A DNA stretch of 64,000 bases from Microbulbifer hydrolyticus (GTDB lineage Bacteria; Pseudomonadota; Gammaproteobacteria; Pseudomonadales; Cellvibrionaceae), in the NCBI RefSeq assembly GCF_009931115.1, contig NZ_CP047491.1, positions 3,812,001 to 3,876,000 on the forward strand, read 5' to 3'. The number at the start of each line of letters is the position of its first letter. Position 1 is the stretch's first letter. The position numbers were made by a program, and so were the translations under genes. The notes below the pieces were generated by a model. That model did no database searches, had not been told where the DNA came from, and saw nothing but the letters and a program-made list of their open reading frames with translations. This document shows positions 53,539 through 61,694 of this stretch, one piece after another.

Positions 53539-54246
53539 GTGGAACTGCAAGCAGTAAAAGCCGAGAGACTCTATTTGAAGGTTGCCGAGCAGCTCTCGCG
53601 ACTCATTACCAGCGGCTCCATCAAGCCCGGTGAGCGCCTGCCGTCCGAACGGGTACTGGCAGACAAGCTCGGGGTCAGCCGCCCCACTATCCGCGAAGCC
53701 ATGATCGCGCTGGAAATTTCCGGCGTGATCGAGATCCGTACCGGTTCCGGTATCTATGCCACGCAAAAGCAGTATCAACAATCCCAGCCGGAGATTGGCG
53801 ATAAAGGGATTGGGCCATTCGAAATCCTGGAAACCCGCTTCATCATCGAATCGGAAGCCTGCGCTCTGGCAGCCGCCCGCATCTCCAGCGACCAGATTCG
53901 TGAACTGAAGCAGGCACTCAAGGAGATGGAAGAGGAAGAGAGCCGCGCGGATGCCTCGGAAAAGGCGGACTGGAAATTCCACAGCATTATTGCAGAGGCT
54001 TCCCAGAATACGGCGATCATTGGCATCGTTAACTGGCTGTGGGAACTGCGCAACCAGTCCGAACTCAGTACCGGCTTTATGGAGCGACTGCGCGCCGAAG
54101 GGGTACACCCCTCCATCGAGGATCACCGCAAGATTATTCTCGCCCTCGAACAGCGCAACCCGGAAAAAGCCCGCGCGGCCATGCGCAATCATATCGACAA
54201 TGCCACAGCCGCGGCCGCCACCTATTTTGAGCAAGACCCAGCCTGA
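53539..54246 (+). CDS. GntR-family (FadR/FCD subfamily) regulator, uronate-responsive candidate
   Basis: A 235-residue regulator with GTG start. The winged helix is typical of GntR (GERLPSERVLADKLGVSRPTIREAMIALEISGVIEIRTGSGIYA), followed by an all-helical FCD effector domain with metal/ligand residues (ETRFIIESEACALAA, WKFHSIIAEASQN, DHRKIILALEQRNPEKARAAMRNHI). It resembles ExuR/UxuR-type hexuronate repressors. FadR/FCD proteins bind TGGTNNNACCA; that motif occurs before most of the genes here. Its central location supports local control. Confidence 0.88.
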   Translation: MELQAVKAERLYLKVAEQLSRLITSGSIKPGERLPSERVLADKLGVSRPTIREAMIALEISGVIEIRTGSGIYATQKQYQQSQPEIGDKGIGPFEILETRFIIESEACALAAARISSDQIRELKQALKEMEEEESRADASEKADWKFHSIIAEASQNTAIIGIVNWLWELRNQSELSTGFMERLRAEGVHPSIEDHRKIILALEQRNPEKARAAMRNHIDNATAAAATYFEQDPA

Positions 54247-54290
54247 ATCACTCCCCCGTACCGGAACAGCACTCGCTCACACGCTGGCAG

Positions 54291-54329
54291 AAAACCCGCA
54301 AAGTACTCGGTGTCCTAGCGGGTTTTTTC
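54291..54329 (+). terminator. Terminator between gntR and uxuB
   Basis: AAAACCCGC and GCGGGTTTT pair around a 19-base loop, with a T-run after it on the plus strand. It overlaps the 3' end of uxuB and could serve the convergent genes. Confidence 0.65.
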
Positions 54330-55865
54330 GGTCAACTCTTTGAGCAGCTTCTCGCCCCCGCCAACCACTAAACGCTCCAGCTGCTCGCGAATCGTGCTGG
54401 TAAAACTCTCGCTCCGCAAAAGTCGCGCCGGCACGATACCAGCATGGGTTAATAGTGCCGTCACGTGATCCTGAGTGGGGAACGCTTTCTGAGCTTTCTG
54501 GCGCTTTAGCATATCGACCAGCTGTTGCGCACCCGCATCGTTCAGCGGGAAACACTGCTGACTGAAAGAGCCGAGAAATATATACGCAATCCAGGCAGCG
54601 ACTACCGCACTGAGTAACGGAATCTCCCGCCCCCGCTCAACTTGCTCCAGGGCGGGTGCAAGAATACGCTGAGGAAGCTTTTGAGTACTGTCAGAGGCCA
54701 CCTGTTGGCAGGTATACGGCACCGATGGATTGGAAAAACGGGCGAGTAACGTATTGCAGTATCGTTCAAGGTCCACATCAGGCAGAGGCTGTAACGTTGG
54801 CAACACCTCCCGCTGCATCAGTAGCCGCACAAAGTTTCTGATCTGCGGGTCCGCCGCAGCCTCGTAGATATACGTATAGCCCTGCAATGCCCCGAAAAAT
54901 GCCAGCGCCGAGTGGCTGCCATTTAACAGCCGTAACTTCATCCGCTCATAAGGCGCTACATCCGCAACCACACTGACGCCCACGGAGCGCCAGTCCGGTG
55001 AGGGGGCAACAAAATTGTCCTCAATGACCCACTGCCGAAAATTCTCACTTAACAGACAGGCCGTATCGCGGTAGCCGGCACGACCCTGAATACCCTCGGC
55101 GATCGCTTCACTGGTAGCCGGGACCATACAGTCCACCATAGTGCTGCAAAACCCGATGTGCTGCTCCATCCACCGGGCCAGGCCGCTATCCTGCAGGCGC
55201 GCAGCGGTCAGCAGGCAATCCCGCAACAGTGCACCGTTGTCTGGCAGGTTGTCACAACTCAACAGGTTGAACCCCGGCAGTCCGCGCGCGCGGCGCAGGC
55301 GGCAGGCAGCCAGGAGAAAGCCGTGTAGTGTTTTGGGTGTGGCCGGATGCCGGATATCGTGCTCGATATCCGGGTGCGCAAGATCCAGAGCCCGTCCACC
55401 GGGCTTCAGACAATAGCCTTTTTCCGTGACCGTCGCGGTAACCACGCGGGTGGATTCTGCGGCCAGGGCCTCGACCACTGCTGCGGGGCTTTCCGGTGCA
55501 ACCAGTACTTTCGCAACGGCCCCCACAACACGCATGCTCTCTGTGTCCGCACTGCGCTCGCACAACGTGTAGAGACAGTTTTGCGACTGCATGCGGTCTC
55601 GCATGTCGGGGTTACGCAGGCTGACGGCGGTAATGCGCCAGTCCCCGCCACACCGGCGTAAAATTTCATCCACGTACACCGCCTGGTGTGCGCGATGAAA
55701 GTTGCCAATACCAATGTGGACGATTCCGCAGCCCAGTTCCGCAGGATTGTACCCGGGCATAGCCACACTATTCCCGAGCACATCTCCTTTCTCAGAAACC
55801 GCCTTGAGAAACTGCAAGTAAAGCTTGGAATTTTGCGCCGAAGCCTGTCTCGACAAAATAGGCAT
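54315..55865 (-). CDS. uxuB: D-mannonate oxidoreductase (fructuronate reductase)
   Basis: A 516-residue mannitol dehydrogenase-family protein. The N-terminal GIVHIGIGNFHRAHQAVYVDE nucleotide-binding block is typical of UxuB/MtlD and unlike UxaB. The catalytic region is RMKLRLLNGSHSALAF, with the conserved Lys-Asn-His (K, N, H). It interconverts fructuronate and mannonate with NAD(H). It follows uxuA by 8 bases, so they form an operon. The N-terminus is about 25 residues longer than usual. Confidence 0.92.
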   Translation of the reverse strand: MPILSRQASAQNSKLYLQFLKAVSEKGDVLGNSVAMPGYNPAELGCGIVHIGIGNFHRAHQAVYVDEILRRCGGDWRITAVSLRNPDMRDRMQSQNCLYTLCERSADTESMRVVGAVAKVLVAPESPAAVVEALAAESTRVVTATVTEKGYCLKPGGRALDLAHPDIEHDIRHPATPKTLHGFLLAACRLRRARGLPGFNLLSCDNLPDNGALLRDCLLTAARLQDSGLARWMEQHIGFCSTMVDCMVPATSEAIAEGIQGRAGYRDTACLLSENFRQWVIEDNFVAPSPDWRSVGVSVVADVAPYERMKLRLLNGSHSALAFFGALQGYTYIYEAAADPQIRNFVRLLMQREVLPTLQPLPDVDLERYCNTLLARFSNPSVPYTCQQVASDSTQKLPQRILAPALEQVERGREIPLLSAVVAAWIAYIFLGSFSQQCFPLNDAGAQQLVDMLKRQKAQKAFPTQDHVTALLTHAGIVPARLLRSESFTSTIREQLERLVVGGGEKLLKELTEKTR

Positions 55866-55873
55866 AGCGCACC

Positions 55874-57049
55874 TTAGCCGAGAGCCTTCAACGCATGAAT
55901 AACGCCGCGCAGCTCTGCCAGCCCCTTGAGGCGACCGACATACGAATATCCCGGCCTGGCAGACCCCATTTGCAGCTCGTCTGCCATCAGGTGACCGTGG
56001 TCCGGGCGCATGGGAATCTCACAGCCATCACCAGAGCCACGACGACGCCCCTCCTCCTCGAGCAAGGCGCGAATCAGCCCGACCATATCGTTGTCGCCGT
56101 CCAGGTGGTCGGATTCGTAGAATGAGCCATCTGCTTCGCGAATCACATTGCGCAGGTGCACAAAGTAAATGCGCTCGGCAAATTCACGGGTCATCGCCAC
56201 CAGGTCGTTATCTGCGCGGGCACCAAAGGATCCCGCACACATGGTCAGCCCGTTCGATGGGCTGGGATATGCAGCGAGCAACGCGCGGGCATCTTCCGCA
56301 GTGGAAACTACGCGCGGCAAGCCAAACAGGGAAAAGGGTGGATCATCCGGGTGGATACACATTTTCACACCCACGGACTCCGCCGCGGGAATCACTTCCT
56401 GCAGAAATAGAAACAGGTTTTCGCGAAAACGATCCGTACCCAGTTCATTGAATAGCTGTATGGAGCGCCGAATACTGTCGCGATCGTGAGAGCCTTCGCC
56501 ACCTGGCAGGCCGGCGATAATATTGCGCTCCAGTTGCGCCATTTCGTCGCCGTTCAGGGTCTGCAGATAGCTTTCCGCGCGCTTGAGAACTTCCGGCGGA
56601 TAATCGCCCTCCGCACCGGGACGCTTCAGGATATAGATGTCATAGGCTGCAAAGTCAGCCATTTCAAAGCGCAGAGCCTGGCTGCCATTCGCCAGGGTGT
56701 AATTAAGGTTGGTGCGTGTCCAGTCCACTACCGGCATGAAGTTGTAGCAAATGGTCTTTACCCCGGCTTTGCCGGCGTTGATCACCGACTGTCGGTAATT
56801 CTCGATCATTCGGTCAAAGTCACCGGTACGTGCCTTGATGTCGTTGTGCACCGGAATACTTTCAATCACCGACCAGCTGAGCCCCTCGGCTTCAATCATC
56901 GCCTTGCGCTGGTGAATTGCTTCTTCTGACCACAATTCACCTGCCGGAATCTCGTGCAGCGCACTCACAACCCCTGTCGCCCCCGCCTGGGCGATATGCC
57001 GCAGGGTGATTCCGTCATCTGGTCCAAACCAGCGCCATGTCTCTTGCAT
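55874..57049 (-). CDS. uxuA: Mannonate dehydratase
   Basis: A 391-residue enzyme from the ATG at 57049, which has AGGA at a proper spacing; an ATG at 57067 has no space for a binding site. Motifs are ETWRWFGPDDGITLRHIAQAGATGVVSALHEIP, the metal-ligand segment VKMCIHPDDPPFSLFGLPR, and CAGSFGARADNDL. It dehydrates mannonate to KDG. It is the first gene of uxuA-uxuB with the operator-like site at 57147 ahead of it. Confidence 0.95.
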   Translation of the reverse strand: MQETWRWFGPDDGITLRHIAQAGATGVVSALHEIPAGELWSEEAIHQRKAMIEAEGLSWSVIESIPVHNDIKARTGDFDRMIENYRQSVINAGKAGVKTICYNFMPVVDWTRTNLNYTLANGSQALRFEMADFAAYDIYILKRPGAEGDYPPEVLKRAESYLQTLNGDEMAQLERNIIAGLPGGEGSHDRDSIRRSIQLFNELGTDRFRENLFLFLQEVIPAAESVGVKMCIHPDDPPFSLFGLPRVVSTAEDARALLAAYPSPSNGLTMCAGSFGARADNDLVAMTREFAERIYFVHLRNVIREADGSFYESDHLDGDNDMVGLIRALLEEEGRRRGSGDGCEIPMRPDHGHLMADELQMGSARPGYSYVGRLKGLAELRGVIHALKALG

Positions 57050-57146
57050 CGGACTATTCCTGTTCATTCCTCATCTAGGGTCTTGGCCTCGCGAGCCGCA
57101 GCTCCAGCTCCAGCGTTAGGCGGCGCATCAATTACTGATGTGCAAC

Positions 57147-57157
57147 TGGTAAGACCA
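57147..57157. promoter_or_regulatory. GntR/FCD operator-like site before uxuA
   Basis: TGGTAAGACCA is a perfect TGGTNNNACCA match, 98 bases before the uxuA start, followed by GGACCAATTA. It lies downstream of the kduI terminator, so uxuA has its own promoter region. Confidence 0.65.
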
Positions 57158-57206
57158 CCGGACCAATTAAACTCAGTTTTGCTTCGAATGACAAGTATTG
57201 CCGCCC

Positions 57207-57231
57207 CAAAAGCACCCTTTTCACAGGGTGC
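57207..57231 (-). terminator. Terminator of the DUF4861-kduI operon
   Basis: On the minus strand GCACCCT/AGGGTGC with a 6-base loop is followed by TTTT. It lies ~140 bases after the kduI stop. Confidence 0.75.
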
Positions 57232-57372
57232 TCCGGGTTTGAGTTCGATTTTTGTGCATAAAAAGCGGTCAAAGTAGGGAGTGGCCGCCGGACCTGGAGA
57301 TTTATTGCGTCTTTAGCCGAAAGCCTACTGGCATGGCTGTAAGGCCAGATAAAATGTGGATTTGCAGACCCA

Positions 57373-58203
57373 CTAACCGAGGTCGCCCAGGCTCAGATGG
57401 TCCATATCGTCAAACTGCTGATTTTCCCCGCCCATAGCCCAGACAAAGCTGTAATTGCAGCTGCCGGCGCCGCTGTGAATCGACCAGTAAGGCGAGGCGA
57501 TGGCCGTCTTCGGGGCCAGCGGCAGTGACCGGGTTTCATGGGGCTGACCCATGAAGTGGAATACCCGTTCGTCTTCGGGGAAATCAAAATACAGATACAC
57601 TTCGGTGCGGCGGCGGTGGGTATGCGGTGGCTTGGTGTTCCACACACTGCCCTTGGACAGACGAGTCACCCCCATCACCAGCTGACAACTATCCACCACG
57701 CCAGGACAGATCGCCTGGTATATCACCCGCTCGTTACTTCCCTCAATGGAGCCCAGCTCGACGGTATTGGCCTTATCCATGGTGACATGTACGGTCTCGG
57801 TCTCCCGGTGTGCCGGATAGCTCACCAGATAGAATTCCGCCGGTGTATCCCCGTCACTGAAGAAATTTACCGTGCGGCTGCCGCGGCTGATATACAGAAA
57901 TTCCAGTGGTGCGAGAACATAGCTTTTGCCATCCACCTCTACCCGGCCGCTCTCACCGAGATTCACCACACCGACTTCGCGACGCTCACAGAAATAGTCG
58001 CTGGCGAGCTCTTTATGGGTAGGCAGAGACAGAGGCTGATGTTTTAGCGGCACCGCCGCGCCGACCAGCGCACGGTCCACATCGGTGTAGGTCAGGTTCA
58101 GCTCACCAGCCCGGAACATGCCTTCCATGCAGAAGTTTTCCCGCAGCTCGGCACTGGTCATACGCTGATAGCGGACGCTGTCCGCCGTTTGCAGAAAGTT
58201 CAT
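57373..58203 (-). CDS. kduI: 5-dehydro-4-deoxy-D-glucuronate isomerase
   Basis: A 276-residue cupin-type enzyme that isomerises the 4-deoxy-5-ketouronate released from unsaturated galacturonate. Zinc-binding residues are in the NTKPPHTHRRRTEVYLYF segment and the C-terminal half has WSIHSGAGSCNYSFVWAMGGEN. Length and motifs match E. coli KduI (278). It follows the DUF4861 lipoprotein gene by 55 bases. Confidence 0.97.
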   Translation of the reverse strand: MNFLQTADSVRYQRMTSAELRENFCMEGMFRAGELNLTYTDVDRALVGAAVPLKHQPLSLPTHKELASDYFCERREVGVVNLGESGRVEVDGKSYVLAPLEFLYISRGSRTVNFFSDGDTPAEFYLVSYPAHRETETVHVTMDKANTVELGSIEGSNERVIYQAICPGVVDSCQLVMGVTRLSKGSVWNTKPPHTHRRRTEVYLYFDFPEDERVFHFMGQPHETRSLPLAPKTAIASPYWSIHSGAGSCNYSFVWAMGGENQQFDDMDHLSLGDLG

Positions 58204-58258
58204 TACTTCCCCTTTAACATCACTGTGAAATTAAAAAATTCTTGTTTTCCGACGGGGA

Positions 58259-59296
58259 TCACTGATTACCCGGCGACGAAAATTGATTGAGCCTGGCCAC
58301 CTCGGCCTGCAGGTATTCGCGGAATGCCGCTTCGGAATCGATGCCTTCGGCGCGCCACACGCCGGCAAAATAATATTCGGCTTGCTTTCCGCCTTTCAGC
58401 TGCACCAGATGGTTGTACGCATCATCCCCAATGGCGGTGAGGTCAGCGGTGCGAAAGAAAACCACCATGCCCAGGTTGTCATCGGCGAGACTCTGCTGCC
58501 CCCAGGTGGCGAGATATCCCCATTCGGAATCGGGGCTATTCAATGTGATGGGCTCCAGCCCGTGCCGTACAATACCGGTGGCCCAGCCGGGCAGACCTTC
58601 ATCGGTGCTGGCACGCACATGGGTAAGACGTGATCCGGGGGCAATGCGCAATTGCAGATCCAGATCGCGCGCACCTGCCGGGGTCTGCCATTCGCTGTAT
58701 TTCAGGTCCACTCCAGAGGCATCGGCGCCGTTGTGGACCTGCAATTGTGCGGAAGAAAATGCATTTACACCGGTCAGCCCCTGTTCACCCCAGGCGCCGA
58801 TACCACCCAGGCCCAGGGATTTACCCACCTTGAGCACATCCATTCCCCAATCCGACAGCGCGTGATAGTCGGTGCCGTCCTGGCCGACTTCGGGCAATAC
58901 CAGCTGTGATTTTGTCTTGCCGAAAATATCAATGGCTGCGCGCTCATCAAAATACAGGCGATAGGCCACATGCTCCGACTCCCAGCCCGGTCCCTCGTAC
59001 TTGAACAGGCGGTTGCCGATCTGGTGATCCTGCGGCAGTTGCATAAATTCAACCGGCACATATTTACCGCCCTGCAGCTTGCCATCTTCGCCCGGCACAC
59101 CGCCGCGGCGTACCGCCAGCTCCGCATAAGCACCACGGGGTGGCTCGACCGAGGCAACCTGTGCGGAATGCACAGCCGTGCCCTCCGTCGGCGTGAGCTG
59201 TGCCGCTTGCTGGGTTTCGCGCTTCTCCGCGCAACCGCTCACCGCCACCACTGCCGCGGCCGCCACTGCCGCCACTCTCTGCGTAAACCCTGACAT
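58259..59296 (-). CDS. DUF4861 family lipoprotein
   Basis: A 345-residue protein starting at 59296 (AGGTGGGGAATC before ATG). The signal ends in VVAVSGC, a lipobox. The body matches DUF4861 (VPVEFMQLPQDHQIGNRLFKYEGPGWESEHVAYRLYFDER, and DYHALSDWGMDVLKVGKSLG). DUF4861 proteins recur in polysaccharide-utilisation loci for pectin and other uronic-acid glycans, and their activity is mostly unproven. It is transcribed with kduI and divergent from GH105, with two operator-like sites in the gap. Confidence 0.8.
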   Translation of the reverse strand: MSGFTQRVAAVAAAAVVAVSGCAEKRETQQAAQLTPTEGTAVHSAQVASVEPPRGAYAELAVRRGGVPGEDGKLQGGKYVPVEFMQLPQDHQIGNRLFKYEGPGWESEHVAYRLYFDERAAIDIFGKTKSQLVLPEVGQDGTDYHALSDWGMDVLKVGKSLGLGGIGAWGEQGLTGVNAFSSAQLQVHNGADASGVDLKYSEWQTPAGARDLDLQLRIAPGSRLTHVRASTDEGLPGWATGIVRHGLEPITLNSPDSEWGYLATWGQQSLADDNLGMVVFFRTADLTAIGDDAYNHLVQLKGGKQAEYYFAGVWRAEGIDSEAAFREYLQAEVARLNQFSSPGNQ

Positions 59297-59319
59297 ACTG
59301 ATTCCCCACCTAGACTTTA

Positions 59320-59330
59320 TGGTAAGGCCA
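59320..59330. promoter_or_regulatory. GntR/FCD operator-like site in the DUF4861/GH105 gap, proximal to DUF4861
   Basis: TGGTAAGGCCA matches TGGTNNNRCCA, 24 bases before the DUF4861 start. Confidence 0.5.
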
Positions 59331-59347
59331 ACATACACTACCGCAAC

Positions 59348-59358
59348 TGGTATTACCA
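59348..59358. promoter_or_regulatory. GntR/FCD operator-like site in the DUF4861/GH105 gap, distal
   Basis: TGGTATTACCA is a perfect TGGTNNNACCA match and is followed by TGACCAAATTA, a context shared with the kdgK/gntR and uxuA sites. It can control both divergent units. Confidence 0.65.
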
Positions 59359-59494
59359 CATGACCAAATTAACAATCGTGGTAACGCGGGATTAGCGACC
59401 CGCTTGCGCGCTCTGCAGTCGCACGCATCTGATACGATCGCGCCAAATAGCGAGCGCATCCAGTAAACCGGATAACAGTAATAAAGGTGGCATC

Positions 59495-60787
59495 ATGACT
59501 CTGAACCGAAGCCTGCAACTCGGGCTGGGACTGCTGATCGGCGGTCTCTGCACCAGCATCCACACTTCCGCGAACGCTTTCGCCAGCGCCAGCGGTGCGG
59601 CACAGGCAGAATACTGGCCAGAGCCGGTTGCCTGGCAGGCCCCCGCCGCGGAACTGCCTGCCGTCAAAGAAACGCTTTCCCCAGAACTCACCGAAGCCAG
59701 CATCACCCGCGCCGCCAACCTGGTTGCCGACTGGCAGCTCAGCCAGTACGACCTGCGCAGCAATATGATGCGCCCCGAAGGCCGTGCCAGTGGAATCCCC
59801 CAGGGCTGGATGTATGCCACCTGGCAGATCGGCCTGCTGGAGTGGGCCAAGGTCAGCAAGCAGCTGCCTTACGAGCAGGCGGTAATCAACAATTCTGCCG
59901 TCAACCAGTGGCAGCTGGGACCGCGCGTGCACCACGCCGATGACCACGCCATGGGCGCTGTGTATCTGGACCTGTATGAGCGCATGGGAGGGGAAGAGAA
60001 GATTGCGCACTTGAAGCAGCAATTTGACCGGGTACTGGCAAATCAGCCGGACACCAGCCTCTACTTCGACAACGATGACAAGTTTCACCAGGACCTTGCC
60101 CACCGTAACTTCGACGACCCGTCATGCACCGTACGCTGGTGCTGGGCGGATGCCATCTTTATGGCACCGCCGGTATGGGCAGAAATGGCCCGCATCACCG
60201 GCTCGCAAAAGTACCTGGACTTTATGGATAAGGAGTTCTGGGTAACTACCGACTACCTCTATAGCAAAGACGAGCAGTTGTACCTCCGTGACAGCCGCTA
60301 CTTTGAGCGTAAAGACAGCAAGGGCCGGCTAATTTACTGGGGCCGCGGCAACGGCTGGGTACTCGCCGGCATTGCCCGCACACTCAAAGCGATGCCCGAT
60401 CACTTTGCCGGCAAAGAACGCTACGAAACCCTGTTTCAGGAAATGAGTGCGCGACTGGTGGACCTGCAACAGAAAGACGGCAGCTGGCCCTCTTCCCTAC
60501 TGGAGATCGAAGAGCAGTCTCCACCCGAGTCGAGCGGCACTGGCCTGCTGGTATACGCCCTGGCGTGGGGTGTAAACAGCGGCCTCCTGAAAGACGACAA
60601 GTACACCGAAGCCGTGCACAAGGGGTGGGCTTCCCTGGTAGATAGCGTACAGCCCAACGGCAAGCTGGGCTGGGTTCAGCAAGTGGCATTCGCACCGGGC
60701 TCCGCCACTGCCGATGACACACAACTCTATGGCACCGGCGCGCTGTTACTGGCGGCATCCGAAGTTATTCAGCTCGACGATAAATAA
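59495..60787 (+). CDS. GH105 unsaturated galacturonyl hydrolase
   Basis: A 430-residue protein with a signal peptide (ending near TSANAFA). GH105 motifs are RWCWADAIFMAPPVWAEM, YWGRGNGWVLAGIARTL and the catalytic aspartate in PRVHHADDHAMG. GH105 enzymes release the unsaturated uronic acid from the non-reducing end of lyase products, giving the substrate of KduI. It is probably periplasmic. It is followed after 44 bases by kduD on the same strand. Confidence 0.92.
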   Translation: MTLNRSLQLGLGLLIGGLCTSIHTSANAFASASGAAQAEYWPEPVAWQAPAAELPAVKETLSPELTEASITRAANLVADWQLSQYDLRSNMMRPEGRASGIPQGWMYATWQIGLLEWAKVSKQLPYEQAVINNSAVNQWQLGPRVHHADDHAMGAVYLDLYERMGGEEKIAHLKQQFDRVLANQPDTSLYFDNDDKFHQDLAHRNFDDPSCTVRWCWADAIFMAPPVWAEMARITGSQKYLDFMDKEFWVTTDYLYSKDEQLYLRDSRYFERKDSKGRLIYWGRGNGWVLAGIARTLKAMPDHFAGKERYETLFQEMSARLVDLQQKDGSWPSSLLEIEEQSPPESSGTGLLVYALAWGVNSGLLKDDKYTEAVHKGWASLVDSVQPNGKLGWVQQVAFAPGSATADDTQLYGTGALLLAASEVIQLDDK

Positions 60788-60831
60788 CCACCCAGCGCAA
60801 CAAGAACCGAAGTACAAGGAGAGGTCGCACT

Positions 60832-61605
60832 ATGACCGATTACCTGCAGCAACAGTTTGGCCTGAGCGGCAAGGTCGCCATGGTGACCGGGGCCAGCCGC
60901 GGGCTTGGCAAGGCCATGGCGTTGGCGCTTGGCCGCGCCGGCGCGCGTGTGATTGTGGTGGGCTCGACGCCCACCAGCGCCGAAAACGCGGTGCGCGAAC
61001 TCAGCGCCGAGGGTATAGAAGCCACTGCACTGGGTTGCGACCAGTCGGTACCGGAACAAATCGATACCCTGTTCAGGGAAGTGGCGTCCCGTTTTAGCCG
61101 CCTGGATATTCTGGTGAATAACGCCGGCACCATCCGCCGTGCGCCGGCGGTGGACTACTCCGACGACGACTGGAACGCGGTGATGGACACCAATATCAAT
61201 GGCGTGTTCAGGATGTGCCGCGCCGCCGGGGCAATGATGCTGAAGCAGGGTGCTGGCAAGATCATCAATATCGCCTCCCTGCTCAGCTTTTCCGGCGGCA
61301 TTACTGTGCCCGCCTATGCCGCCAGCAAGGGCGCCGTATCACAGTTGACCAAGGCCCTGGCGAACGAGTGGGCCAGCAGCAACATCCAGGTGAATGCGAT
61401 CGCTCCCGGTTACTTTGCGACTGACAACACCGCGAACCTGCGCGCAGATGCCGAGCGCAATGCGGCGATCAGCGCGCGCATTCCCGCCGGGCGCTGGGGC
61501 AACCCGGAAGACCTGGCAGGGGCCGCGGTATTCCTCGCGTCCCCCGCAGCAGACTATATGAACGGCCATATCATGCTGGTGGACGGCGGCTGGATGGCCC
61601 GCTGA
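60832..61605 (+). CDS. kduD: 2-dehydro-3-deoxy-D-gluconate 5-dehydrogenase
   Basis: A 257-residue SDR with TGASRGLGKAMALALG, NNAGTIRR and YAASKGAVSQLTKALA (catalytic Tyr-Lys). The NAGTIRR form and the GRWGNPEDLAGAAVFLASPA tail are typical of KduD. It reduces the 2,5-diketo-3-deoxygluconate made by KduI to KDG, which KdgK then phosphorylates. It lies with GH105 in one operon, opposite the kduI operon. Confidence 0.93.
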   Translation: MTDYLQQQFGLSGKVAMVTGASRGLGKAMALALGRAGARVIVVGSTPTSAENAVRELSAEGIEATALGCDQSVPEQIDTLFREVASRFSRLDILVNNAGTIRRAPAVDYSDDDWNAVMDTNINGVFRMCRAAGAMMLKQGAGKIINIASLLSFSGGITVPAYAASKGAVSQLTKALANEWASSNIQVNAIAPGYFATDNTANLRADAERNAAISARIPAGRWGNPEDLAGAAVFLASPAADYMNGHIMLVDGGWMAR

Positions 61606-61618
61606 CGCACCACCGATG

Positions 61619-61638
61619 AAGGGCCCACAGAGGCCCTT
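61619..61638 (+). other. Hairpin after kduD
   Basis: AAGGGCC/GGCCCTT pair around a 6-base loop, 14 bases after kduD. It has no U-run, so read-through into the GH2 gene is possible. Confidence 0.45.
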
Positions 61639-61694
61639 GCCCCGAGGGCGCCCCTGCAAAAAACAAAATTTTCTAGCAAGTATGAGAGCACGTG

